DNA of 64,000 nucleotides from JANOXC01 sp031418215 (GTDB taxonomy: Bacteria; Bacteroidota; Bacteroidia; AKYH767-A; OLB10), in the NCBI GenBank assembly GCA_031418215.1, contig JANOXC010000103.1, forward strand, positions 62,001 to 126,000. Reading direction: 5' to 3'. Of this stretch, positions 53,609 through 62,760 are shown one piece after another (the stretch's first letter is position 1; each line of letters begins with the position of its first letter). Below the pieces are notes generated by a model. It searched no databases. It was not told the DNA's origin and saw only the letters and a program-made list of their open reading frames with translations. Made by a program: the position numbers and the translations under genes.

Positions 53609-54970
53609 CTAGCTATCATTGCTCAACATCTTTTTTTCCCATGCATTTAAGATCCTTTGTATATCGGCATTGTGTTTAAGTGGGCGAATGATTTCCTTTG
53701 CTTTTTCTATAGAGTCAATTTTGATTGTTGATTCAAAATATCCAAAGCCTTGATAGATTCCCTGTTCAATCAACACGACTGATTTCTCATTCCATTCTCT
53801 GCCCTCATCAACAATTAGTTTTGTTTCGCGCGATTCATCAAAGCTTCCCAATGCAACAGCAACTCTTTTATTGTAACTTTCAATATCTTCTGCCCCATTA
53901 CAAACACCTTTACATTTTTTGACTTGGTAATCAAAACATGCTCCCAGAGATGATTGCATGCCGCAATACTTAGGACATAATTCATATTGCTCAATAAATG
54001 CATGCATGAAATTTCTTGCTTCATCAAAACTCCTGAAAGTGGTGAGTGCCGATAATGATCGGTGATTTCTTGCAAACACAATATGGTGTACTCCTTTGTT
54101 ATCGAAGTACTCGGTTAATATATAATTTCCGCGATCGCGTTTTTGTGCTGCATTATATATTGGATAAAGACGCTTGATCTCATCTGACTCCAACAACAAT
54201 GCGATTAGCTCTGTACCACAAATTGTATAAGTAATATTTGCAATAGCTGCTTTGAAAGCGAGTCGTGTTGTTCCGTTGCCGGTAAAATGCGAATAAATCC
54301 TACTCTTGATATTAATCGCCTTTCCTACGTAAATAACTTTCCCTTTTTCATCATGAAAATAATAAACACCTGTTTTTTCCGGCAATGAATCAAAAACCTC
54401 TTTTGAAAGATTTGGAGGAAGCAATGCCTCTTTTGAATTCTTCTTTAATGCCTGGTGAATGATTCCTTCCTTATCGTGTGATAAGCACAACTCAAACAAT
54501 TTGACTGTTGCTGCTGCATCACCCATAGCGCGATGCCGGTCTTCAATTGCGATACCCAGACTGCTGCAAATATTTCCCAAGCTATAAGAAGTATGGCCCG
54601 GAAATAACTTTCGACTTAATCGCACCGTGCATAATTTCTTTCTGCGGAAATCGGCACCAAGGCTTTTAAATGCCTCACGAATAAAAGTATAGTCAAAATT
54701 TACAGAATGCGCAACGAAAATGGCATCATCAGTCATATTCCAAATCTGTTTGGCCACTTCATGAAATTTCGGTGCTCCACGCAGCATCTCATTCGTAATA
54801 CCTGTCAACCTTGTAACAAACGGAGATACATTAGCTTCAGGATTAATGAGCGTTGAAAAGGAATCAATTACTTTTTGTGTATCATGAATAATGATAGCAA
54901 TCTCCGTAATGTCATGAGCGCCGGCATAAGATCCGGTAGTTTCAATATCAACGATGGCGAACTTTTGCAT
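53609..54970 (-). CDS. DEDDh exonuclease fused to GIY-YIG nuclease domain
   Basis: Residues 1-165 form a DnaQ-like 3'-5' exonuclease with all motifs: FAIVDIETTG (Exo I), AHSVNFDYTFIREAF (Exo II) and HRAMGDA (Exo IIIe). After a linker, residues about 195-275 hold a UvrC/Cho-like GIY-YIG domain (KTGVYYFHDEKGKVIYVGKAINIKSRI). The C-terminal third has four Cys (CFDYQVKKCKGVCNG region) as in Cho-like proteins, which might be a small metal site. The layout is known in Bacteroidota as an epsilon-like protein. Its partner upstream is the short DnaE, 87 bases away, on the same strand. Confidence 0.92.
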   Translation of the reverse strand: MQKFAIVDIETTGSYAGAHDITEIAIIIHDTQKVIDSFSTLINPEANVSPFVTRLTGITNEMLRGAPKFHEVAKQIWNMTDDAIFVAHSVNFDYTFIREAFKSLGADFRRKKLCTVRLSRKLFPGHTSYSLGNICSSLGIAIEDRHRAMGDAAATVKLFELCLSHDKEGIIHQALKKNSKEALLPPNLSKEVFDSLPEKTGVYYFHDEKGKVIYVGKAINIKSRIYSHFTGNGTTRLAFKAAIANITYTICGTELIALLLESDEIKRLYPIYNAAQKRDRGNYILTEYFDNKGVHHIVFARNHRSLSALTTFRSFDEARNFMHAFIEQYELCPKYCGMQSSLGACFDYQVKKCKGVCNGAEDIESYNKRVAVALGSFDESRETKLIVDEGREWNEKSVVLIEQGIYQGFGYFESTIKIDSIEKAKEIIRPLKHNADIQRILNAWEKKMLSNDS

Positions 54971-55057
54971 TTTGAAAGATCAATCGAAATTATAAACTAA
55001 ACTACTCAATACAATAAAAAATCATTTAGAAGAAACACCTTTTACATTGTCTTTATT

Positions 55058-58051
55058 TTATCCTTTTACTTTTTCCTTTAAACTACTGTTTTTTGTTTCA
55101 AGATCCTCTCTGGTAAGCATATCAAGCCTTTTCATTTGCATTACATCAATACTATAAAAACCGAACTCCTCGACAACTTTACCGGTGATATGATAACAAC
55201 TTCGTCTGGCTGTAAATGGATATCTTTTAACGACAGGTGGAAAATGTGTAGTATCAATCCATTTGCCCGTCCGATCTAAAAATGTTCCAAAGTTCATTTC
55301 ATCACCATTCTTGGTACGGGCATATTTTCGTGTAACAAGATATCCAACAATATCGACAACCTCCCCTAAATTGTTTTTCAAATCAGCGGCCAACAAATCC
55401 GAGGGTAGTTTCTCTTTCAACAAATCAAATGGTGAGCAAAGTGGGAAACCAAGTATTTCCAATTCATCAAACGCATCATCCAATTGATGACTATTTAGTT
55501 CAGGCAGAACAAACTCCTTGTTACCGCCTTCGAACAATTCCATGTGTGCCGTTGTTTTTTTCTCTGAGCCTATTACAGTATGGATATCCCATAGCAGCTG
55601 CTTTTTACTTCTCTTCGTAAAACGAAATGAACCAATACGAATGAGCGTCCGTAATTGCTCCACAGCAATGTTGATGCGCTTCATGAAATCAGACAAGGAA
55701 AGAAATTCACCATTTTTATTCCGCTCTGAAAGCACCTGATCAGCTACATTTCGTTCTAATTCAGCAATGTGCATAAAACCAAGATAAATATCATCTCCAT
55801 TGATTATAGTTTCATATTCACTGATGTTGATATCAGGTGCATGAATAACAGCTCCACACAATCTTGCTTCGTGTACATAAAATTCTGTTGCATAAAACCC
55901 ACCGAAATTATTGATTACGGCAACCATGTAATCCAACGGATAATAGGTTTTTAAAAACATGCATTGATAACTTTCCACAGCATAAGAGGCGCTGTGTCCC
56001 TTTGAGAAAGCATAGCCCGCAAAACTCTCAATCTGTCTCCAGACTTCCTTGGTAATATCTTCCGCATATCCCTTCTCCCTGCAATTAGAAAAGAACTGTT
56101 GTTCCACTTTCTGAAACTCCGCTCTTGATCTGTATTTACCACTCATACCTCTTCTGAGCATGTCGGCTTCTGTTAATGACAATCCGGCAAAATGATGGGC
56201 TACTTTAATTACGTCTTCCTGATAAACCATTACGCCAAAAGTTTCTTTCATCAACTCTTCCATCAATGGCAATATATATTTTCTGCGCGATGGATCATGA
56301 AAGCGCAATATATATTCCCGCATCATGCCTGATTGTGCTACCCCGGGCCGGATGATCGAACTTGCTGCTACCAAATCAAGATAGGTAGAAGCGCGCAATT
56401 TTGTGAGAAGCATTCGCATCGCCGGAGATTCCACATAAAAGCAGCCAATTAGATTTGCTTCCTGCAGGTTTGTCCGGACGGCTTCATCTTGTTTGAACCG
56501 TTCCACATTGTGGATATCAATTTCTACCTTACGGTTTTTAGTGATGATCTCCACTGCATCCTTTATTTTTCCTAAACCGCGCTGACTTAAAATATCAAAT
56601 TTTGAAAGGCCAACATCCTCCGCTTCCAGCATACTAAATTGGGTAATGGGGAAATTTTTAGGGGGCAGCGAAGTAGCTGTGTAATTATACACCGGTTTGT
56701 CGCAAATAATAATCCCTCCTGCATGAATGCTGAGATGATTGGGAAAATCATGTATGTAATTACTGTACTTAAAAACAAGATTTATGATGGGGTCCTTTGA
56801 TTTGATATCAATAAATTTATCAGGTAAAGCATCGATCTCCCCTTTTGGTAAACCAAAGACTTTGCCTAATTCACGCACTACAGAATTTGATTGAAAAGTA
56901 CTGTAAGTTGCCAGCAATGCCGTAAAATCTGTTCCATGTTTTTTGAAAATGTAATCAATCACTGCATCTCTTTCATTCCAAGAAAAATCAATGTCAAAAT
57001 CAGGCGGGTTAATACGTGAAGGATTTATAAAGCGTTCGAAATACAAATCCAGATCAACAGGATCAACATCTGTTATTCTCAAGATATAAGCAACAATGCT
57101 ATTGGCTCCACTTCCCCTTCCGACATAATAATAATCCATGTGGCGTGCGAAGCTTACTATGTCCCAGTTAATGAGGAAATAAGATGCAAATTCTTTTTCA
57201 TAAATCATCCTGATCTCTTTCTCCAGTCTTGGCCTGTTCTGTTCTGCAGTTGCAGGATAACGTTTAAACAATCCCTCTTCGCAAAGCCGCAATAGTTGCT
57301 CACGATCACCATCAGCACTTCCCGTAAAATATTTTTTGTTTTTATTTACACCAAATTCAAAATCAATATTGCATTCATCCAGTATTTTCTCTGTATTCCG
57401 TAGAATCAACGGGTAATCGCGATATATATTATTTAGTTGTTCTTTCGATAGCATTACCTCGTTGGCATTTGCCTGTTCATTAACAAGTAGTTTACTTAAC
57501 AAAGTGTTTTTATCTATGGCGCGCAACAGCCGATGTGTATTAAAATCGGTTTTATTACGGAATGTAACTGTTGACATGATTACCAATTTCTCGGGATACA
57601 TTCTCAATTTTGAAAATGGCATACGGCTGATCTCTGAAGGGCTGATTCCAATAAATTCATTCTCCTTCAGAAAACCTTTAGTAATCTGAGATGCAACAGA
57701 TGATGTAGCTGGATAAACAATAAATACATTTTCAAATGAAGGTGCTTGTGCAGGAAAAGAACTACCGGCATGAAGGTGTGCTGACAAAAATCGATTCAAC
57801 TTATTAAACCCGTCAATATTTTTTGCCAACCCCACATATTGTTGCGCTACTCCATTCCTAAAGTCGATCCCTGCAATTGGCTTGATTGCATGATGCTGAG
57901 ATAGCCGAAAAAAATCCAGTATCCCGGAAGTATTATTTATATCTGTAAGCGCAATTGAAGAAGCTCCCTGCTTCACTCCTTCCAAAAGCAATTGCTCAGG
58001 ACTCATTATCCCGAATTTAAAGCTGTAATAGGAATGGCAGTTGAGGTACAC
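55058..58051 (-). CDS. Short DNA polymerase III alpha subunit (DnaE2/ImuC-like)
   Basis: Best start is GTG at 58051, giving the family N-terminus (YLNCHSYYSFKFG) and 997 residues; ATG at 58102 is longer with no homology. The PHP domain (1-200) has lost metal ligands: N-C-H for H-x-H and TDINNTSG for TDHG. The polymerase catalytic Asp pair lies in PPDFDIDFSW (about residue 360) and the third Asp in SKFDILSQRGLGKI. A helix-hairpin and OB-fold finish the protein (IVGYLVTRKYARTKNGDEMNFGTFLD). It is about 150 residues shorter than replicative DnaE, like error-prone DnaE2/ImuC. A replicative DnaE presumably lies elsewhere. Confidence 0.88.
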   Translation of the reverse strand: MYLNCHSYYSFKFGIMSPEQLLLEGVKQGASSIALTDINNTSGILDFFRLSQHHAIKPIAGIDFRNGVAQQYVGLAKNIDGFNKLNRFLSAHLHAGSSFPAQAPSFENVFIVYPATSSVASQITKGFLKENEFIGISPSEISRMPFSKLRMYPEKLVIMSTVTFRNKTDFNTHRLLRAIDKNTLLSKLLVNEQANANEVMLSKEQLNNIYRDYPLILRNTEKILDECNIDFEFGVNKNKKYFTGSADGDREQLLRLCEEGLFKRYPATAEQNRPRLEKEIRMIYEKEFASYFLINWDIVSFARHMDYYYVGRGSGANSIVAYILRITDVDPVDLDLYFERFINPSRINPPDFDIDFSWNERDAVIDYIFKKHGTDFTALLATYSTFQSNSVVRELGKVFGLPKGEIDALPDKFIDIKSKDPIINLVFKYSNYIHDFPNHLSIHAGGIIICDKPVYNYTATSLPPKNFPITQFSMLEAEDVGLSKFDILSQRGLGKIKDAVEIITKNRKVEIDIHNVERFKQDEAVRTNLQEANLIGCFYVESPAMRMLLTKLRASTYLDLVAASSIIRPGVAQSGMMREYILRFHDPSRRKYILPLMEELMKETFGVMVYQEDVIKVAHHFAGLSLTEADMLRRGMSGKYRSRAEFQKVEQQFFSNCREKGYAEDITKEVWRQIESFAGYAFSKGHSASYAVESYQCMFLKTYYPLDYMVAVINNFGGFYATEFYVHEARLCGAVIHAPDINISEYETIINGDDIYLGFMHIAELERNVADQVLSERNKNGEFLSLSDFMKRINIAVEQLRTLIRIGSFRFTKRSKKQLLWDIHTVIGSEKKTTAHMELFEGGNKEFVLPELNSHQLDDAFDELEILGFPLCSPFDLLKEKLPSDLLAADLKNNLGEVVDIVGYLVTRKYARTKNGDEMNFGTFLDRTGKWIDTTHFPPVVKRYPFTARRSCYHITGKVVEEFGFYSIDVMQMKRLDMLTREDLETKNSSLKEKVKG

Positions 58052-58191
58052 AATAACGATGTTACTCACAAAGCTATTAATCTGACGTTTGATTTCAACC
58101 ATTTTTTAAAACAAATAACTAATTATTCTTTCGGCTAAATAATTAGACTACCAATTATGCTTCTTAACAACAATTTGCACTTAAGCATGTG

Positions 58192-58219
58192 TTTGTTTTG
58201 AAATAATCCACTAGGTTTG
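58192..58219 (+). promoter_or_regulatory. purN: Possible purN promoter (TTTG ... TAGGTTTG)
   Basis: TTTG at 58192-58195 and TAGGTTTG at 58212-58219 match the Bacteroidota boxes, 16 bases apart, slightly short of the usual 18. The -7 box lies 13 bases before the ATG. Confidence 0.4.
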
Positions 58220-58232
58220 TCCTTGTTAAATA

Positions 58233-58802
58233 ATGAAAAATATAGCAATTTTCGCATCCGGAAAAGGAAGTAATGCTGACAACATTTGCCGTTATTTCTC
58301 CGGTCACCCAATTATTAAAATTCGTTTAATGGTTAGCGACAGGAAGGAGGCAGGGGTTTTTAATGTGGCTAAAAAACATGTAGTTGAGGCTTTATATATT
58401 GATAAAGAAGGGTGGCAACACCCACAAGAGTTACTAACTGAAATACAAAAAAGAAATATAGATTTTATTGTTCTGGCGGGATTTTTAAAATTAGTTCCCC
58501 CGTCAATAATTCATGCCTTCGAAAAAAAAATAATCAACATTCATCCTGCTTTGCTACCAAAATATGGAGGAAAAGGAATGTATGGCATGCACGTTCATGA
58601 AGCAGTACATCAGGCAAAAGAAAAGGAAACAGGCATTTCAGTTCATTATGTCGACGAGCATTATGATGAAGGTGATTTGATTTTCCAGGCAAAGACTCCG
58701 CTTTATCCTGATGATTCACCACAAAATATTGCAACACTCATTCATCAATTGGAGATGAAACATTTTCCTAAGGTGATTGAAGAACTACTATTGTCTGATT
58801 GA
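58233..58802 (+). CDS. purN: Phosphoribosylglycinamide formyltransferase (GART)
   Basis: Third step of purine synthesis: formyl transfer from 10-formyl-THF to GAR. N-terminal IAIFASGKGSNADNIC (about residues 4-19) and FIVLAGFLKLVPPSIIHAF carry the family's Rossmann features; the catalytic region IINIHPALLPKYGGKGMYG has the N-x-H-P motif (about residue 98) and the Asp lies in VHYVDEHYDEGDLIFQ. Length 189 is standard. It is divergent from the DnaE gene. Confidence 0.97.
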   Translation: MKNIAIFASGKGSNADNICRYFSGHPIIKIRLMVSDRKEAGVFNVAKKHVVEALYIDKEGWQHPQELLTEIQKRNIDFIVLAGFLKLVPPSIIHAFEKKIINIHPALLPKYGGKGMYGMHVHEAVHQAKEKETGISVHYVDEHYDEGDLIFQAKTPLYPDDSPQNIATLIHQLEMKHFPKVIEELLLSD

Positions 58803-58852
58803 AGAATGAATGGAGGGGATGCCAACCTTGGATAGCAAATTATCGAATACCA

Positions 58853-58995
58853 TTTTTTGTCATCCTGAGTGCCAACGCAGGATCTCTGGATTTTGACATG
58901 AGCAGGTTGTTTGCTTTACAAGATGTTATATTCTTCATTGATGATCGAGAGATGCTTCACTTCAACTGCAAGCAGTTGGTTCAGCATGACAAAAA
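58853..58995. repeat. Long imperfect palindromic repeat (TTTTTGTCATCCTGA family)
   Basis: TTTTTGTCATCCTGA at 58853-58868 pairs with TCAGCATGACAAAAA at 58981-58995, and inside, CAGGATCTCT pairs loosely with AGAGATGCTTC. This is the widespread GTCATCCTGAG/AGGATCTC-type intergenic repeat. It fills the gap between purN and dxs; no gene is likely here. Confidence 0.8.
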
Positions 58996-59012
58996 GAAAA
59001 ATATTTTGTTTT

Positions 59013-60932
59013 TTAGATTTCCACCTTAACAGCGGCTAGTTGCCTTACCGCATCAGCAATGGCCTGCACATCAAAATTACACTCCCTGTACAATTCTTTC
59101 TGTTCTCCGTGCTCAATGAATTCATCAGGTATTCCAAGGCGGATAAAATATGCGGTGTAATTGTTGTCGATCATAAATTCTGCAACAGCAGAACCAAATC
59201 CACCCATTATACAACCATCTTCAACAGTAATCACTTTTTTATACAAAGAAAATACTTCATGCAACATGACCTGATCTAAAGGCTTTACAAAACGCAGGTC
59301 GTAATGAGCTGGGTACACTCCTTCTTTAGCTAACAAATCACAAGCTTCTACAGCAAAATTTCCCGGGTGACCAATGGTTAATATTGCCACTTCTTCACCA
59401 CCATGCAACTTACGACCTTTTCCAACAGGAATAGCTTCAAATGGTTTTCGCCAATCTACCATCACCCCATTTCCCCTGGGATATCGAATGGAGAATGGGC
59501 CCATGTTGTTATGTTGTGCCGTATACATCAGGTTGCGCAATTCCTGCTCATTCATAGGTGCTGAAACAATCATGTTTGGTATGCAACGGAAATAAGCATA
59601 ATCAAATGCACCGTGATGTGTTGGACCATCAGCACCGGCAAGTCCACCCCTATCTAAACAAAATACCACATTCAGTTTCTGTAATGCTACATCATGCACA
59701 ACCTGATCATAAGCTCGCTGCATGAATGAACTATATATATTGCAAAAAGGAATCAAGCCTTGTGTTGCCATTCCAGCAGAAAAAGTTACAGCGTGTTGTT
59801 CAGCAATACCCACATCAAATGCCCGGTCAGGCATGGCCTTCATCATAATATTCAGCGAACTTCCACTTGGCATAGCAGGTGTAATGCCAACAATCTTTGA
59901 ATTCATTTCTGCCAACTCAACAATCGTATGACCGAATACATCCTGGTATTTTGGTGGTTGAGGCTTTTCAACTTTTGGCTTAACAATTTCGCCAGTAATT
60001 TTATCAAACAAACCGGGGGCATGCCACTTTGTTTGATCTTCTTCAGCCAACTTATACCCTTTCCCTTTAACAGTTAAACAATGCAAAATTTTAGGTCCGG
60101 GAATTTTTTTCAGGTCATTTAAAACCTTCACCATATGATCAACATCGTGACCATCAATAGGTCCGAAATAACGAAACTTCAAGGACTCAAACAGGTTACT
60201 CTGTTTCAACAAAGCATGCTTAACGGCATTCTCGATTTTTGCAGCAATAGCTTGTGCATTAGGACCGAATTTGCTTACCAAGCCAAGCATTTTCCATACT
60301 TCATCTTTTACTTTATTATAAGTCTCAGAAGTAGTAATATCTGTCAAATATTCCTTCAATGCACCCACATTCGGGTCGATGCTCATACAATTATCGTTCA
60401 GGACTACGAGCAAATTGGAATTTTCAACACCTCCATGATTCAGTGCCTCAAAAGCCAATCCTGCCGTCATGGCCCCATCGCCAATTACAGCAATGTGTTG
60501 CCTTTTTTTCTCGCCTTTCAAACGGGAAGCAACGGCCATGCCTAATGCGGCTGAGATGGAGGTGGAGCTATGTCCTACCCCAAAGGTGTCATATTCGCTT
60601 TCACTTCTTTTCGGAAAACCACTGATCCCTTTATAAATTCGATTGGTATGAAAATCATTCCTTCTGCCTGTTAAAATCTTATGCCCATAAGCTTGGTGAC
60701 CCACATCCCATACAAGTTGATCATAAGGAGTATTAAAAACATAATGCAAGGCTACTGTCATCTCTACAACCCCTAAACTAGCACCAAAATGCCCTCCATT
60801 TACTGATACAATATCAATAATAAATTGCCTCAACTCCTCGCTTAATTGCTTAAGCTCAACGGGTTTTAACTTTCGTAAATCAGATGGGATCTCGATTTTA
60901 TCAAGAAGGGGTCCGGCTGTTACTTTTTTCAT
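59013..60932 (-). CDS. dxs: 1-deoxy-D-xylulose-5-phosphate synthase
   Basis: First enzyme of the MEP isoprenoid pathway; thiamine-diphosphate dependent. Landmarks: GGHFGASLGVVEMTVALHYVFNTP (residue about 47), AVIGDGAMTAGLAFEALNH (TPP GDG, about 149), IDGHDVDHMV, and the transketolase half FDVGIAEQHAVTFSAGMA plus GGLAGADGPTHHG. Length 639 is normal. Isoprenoid output feeds quinones and the farnesyl group used by cyoE. A TACCTTTG element (60982-60975, minus strand) lies about 45 bases before the ATG. Confidence 0.98.
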   Translation of the reverse strand: MKKVTAGPLLDKIEIPSDLRKLKPVELKQLSEELRQFIIDIVSVNGGHFGASLGVVEMTVALHYVFNTPYDQLVWDVGHQAYGHKILTGRRNDFHTNRIYKGISGFPKRSESEYDTFGVGHSSTSISAALGMAVASRLKGEKKRQHIAVIGDGAMTAGLAFEALNHGGVENSNLLVVLNDNCMSIDPNVGALKEYLTDITTSETYNKVKDEVWKMLGLVSKFGPNAQAIAAKIENAVKHALLKQSNLFESLKFRYFGPIDGHDVDHMVKVLNDLKKIPGPKILHCLTVKGKGYKLAEEDQTKWHAPGLFDKITGEIVKPKVEKPQPPKYQDVFGHTIVELAEMNSKIVGITPAMPSGSSLNIMMKAMPDRAFDVGIAEQHAVTFSAGMATQGLIPFCNIYSSFMQRAYDQVVHDVALQKLNVVFCLDRGGLAGADGPTHHGAFDYAYFRCIPNMIVSAPMNEQELRNLMYTAQHNNMGPFSIRYPRGNGVMVDWRKPFEAIPVGKGRKLHGGEEVAILTIGHPGNFAVEACDLLAKEGVYPAHYDLRFVKPLDQVMLHEVFSLYKKVITVEDGCIMGGFGSAVAEFMIDNNYTAYFIRLGIPDEFIEHGEQKELYRECNFDVQAIADAVRQLAAVKVEI

Positions 60933-61161
60933 TTATAAGATGGGAAGTTATTAGCAGTCAATTGCAAAGCCTTGCAAAGGTACGATTTAATGACAATGCA
61001 TCAGTAACGTAATTGGTCCATAAAATTGCCTTTTCTCAAAAAAAATTGAAATAGGATCAATTTTCAATACAGAATATGAATGTCTAAGCGATTCAAATCT
61101 AACAAATCGCCACCGGCTATTCCCATATCTGCTACATTTGCCGCCTCTAAAAAAAGTCAAT

Positions 61162-62547
61162 ATGCAGCATATTTCAGTTGTTAAATTATTAAAAGGCGAA
61201 ATGGTAGGTTCTTCCGTAACGGTGAAGGGCTGGGTCCGCACGATCCGTGGTAATAAAAATGTTTCTTTTATTGCATTGAATGATGGTAGCACTATCAATA
61301 ATATCCAAATTGTAGTTGACCCTTCACAAATTGAAGAGTCGATTTTGAAAAAAATAAGTACCGGCGCCTGTATAATGGCCAATGGAGTATTGGTACAATC
61401 GCAGGGCAAGGGGCAATCAGTAGAGATACAAGCCGTGCAGATTGAAATTTATGGAGAAGCAGATGTTGATACTTATCCATTGCAAAAAAAGGAACATACG
61501 ATGGAGTTCCTCCGTGAAATTGCGCATTTACGTCCTCGCACCAATACTTTTGGTGCTGTTTTCCGTATTCGCCATCATTTGGCTTTTGCCATCCACCGTT
61601 TTTTCAATGACAGGGGATTTTACAACTTGCATACGCCCATTGTTACAGGTTCTGATGCTGAAGGTGCCGGAGAAATGTTTCGCGTGACAACACTTGACAT
61701 GAACAAACCACCGTTGAATGAAGATGGTACAATTAACTACAAGGAAGACTTTTTTGGAAAAGAAACCAACCTCACTGTTTCCGGTCAGCTGGAGGGAGAA
61801 CTCGGTGCCATGGCATTGGGGAATATATATACATTCGGCCCCACTTTCAGAGCCGAGAACAGTAATACACCGCGCCATCTTGCAGAATTCTGGATGATTG
61901 AACCCGAGATGGCTTTCTGTGAGATTGATGGTAACATGGATGTTGCAGAAGACCTGCTGAAATATGTAATTGGATATGCACTGGAACATTGTGCAGATGA
62001 CATTGCGTTCTTAACTAACTTATACGACAAAGAATTACTGGGCCGATTGCAATCAGTGATTGGAAAACCATTTAAAAGACTGACGTATACTGAAGCAGTC
62101 GAGATTTTAAAATTACGCAATGAAAAATTTGAATATAAAGTTGATTGGGGTACTGACTTACAAAAAGAACATGAGAATTATTTAGTGGAACATTTTGGAG
62201 GCCCGGTGATTTTAACCAATTATCCAAAGACCATCAAAGCTTTTTACATGAAACAAAATGATGATGGCAAAACGGTTCGTGCGATGGATATTTTATTCCC
62301 CTGGATCGGTGAGATTATTGGCGGATCGCAACGTGAGGAAAATTATGACAAGCTGCTTCAGCGAATGAAAGAGATGCACATTCCTGAAAAAGAAATGTGG
62401 TGGTATTTGGATACGCGTAAGTTTGGCGCTTGCCCACATTCAGGGTTCGGGCTGGGTTTTGAACGTTTGGTATTGTTTGTTACCGGCATGACTAATATCA
62501 GGGACGTGATTCCATTTCCACGTACACCCAAGAATGCTGAATTTTGA
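61162..62547 (+). CDS. asnS: Asparaginyl-tRNA synthetase
   Basis: Class IIb aminoacyl-tRNA synthetase. An OB-fold anticodon domain comes first (SVTVKGWVRTIRGNKNVSFIALNDGS), then the class II core: motif 2 FRAENSNTPRHLAEFWMIEPEMAF and motif 3 GFGLGFERLVLFVTGM. Length 461 from ATG 61162 is normal; an ATG 24 bases earlier (61138) is in frame but adds nothing conserved. TACATTTG at 61133-61140 is a -7-like element just before the ATG. Confidence 0.97.
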   Translation: MQHISVVKLLKGEMVGSSVTVKGWVRTIRGNKNVSFIALNDGSTINNIQIVVDPSQIEESILKKISTGACIMANGVLVQSQGKGQSVEIQAVQIEIYGEADVDTYPLQKKEHTMEFLREIAHLRPRTNTFGAVFRIRHHLAFAIHRFFNDRGFYNLHTPIVTGSDAEGAGEMFRVTTLDMNKPPLNEDGTINYKEDFFGKETNLTVSGQLEGELGAMALGNIYTFGPTFRAENSNTPRHLAEFWMIEPEMAFCEIDGNMDVAEDLLKYVIGYALEHCADDIAFLTNLYDKELLGRLQSVIGKPFKRLTYTEAVEILKLRNEKFEYKVDWGTDLQKEHENYLVEHFGGPVILTNYPKTIKAFYMKQNDDGKTVRAMDILFPWIGEIIGGSQREENYDKLLQRMKEMHIPEKEMWWYLDTRKFGACPHSGFGLGFERLVLFVTGMTNIRDVIPFPRTPKNAEF

Positions 62548-62760
62548 CCGCAGTTTAAACTGATTAATGGATTACACAGACATTATAGCTTTTGAAAAGC
62601 TGACTATGGGGAAATTTTTGAGGATTTTTTTTCAACGGTTAGTGAATTAACTAAATTGTACTTGTTATTCAATACAATATTAATTCTGCATTTTTAATTT
62701 TTCATCATCCATAGCATTTTTGCGAAGGATGTCTGCATTCTGCATTACCTTTGTGGCCTT

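Noticed and set aside
58799..59029. Short rightward reading frame after purN
   Set aside because: It lies wholly inside the palindromic TTTTTGTCATCCTGA repeat and has no protein-like pattern.
62551..62562. CAGTTTAAACTG palindrome after asnS as a terminator
   Set aside because: It is only 12 bases without loop or T run, and probably chance.
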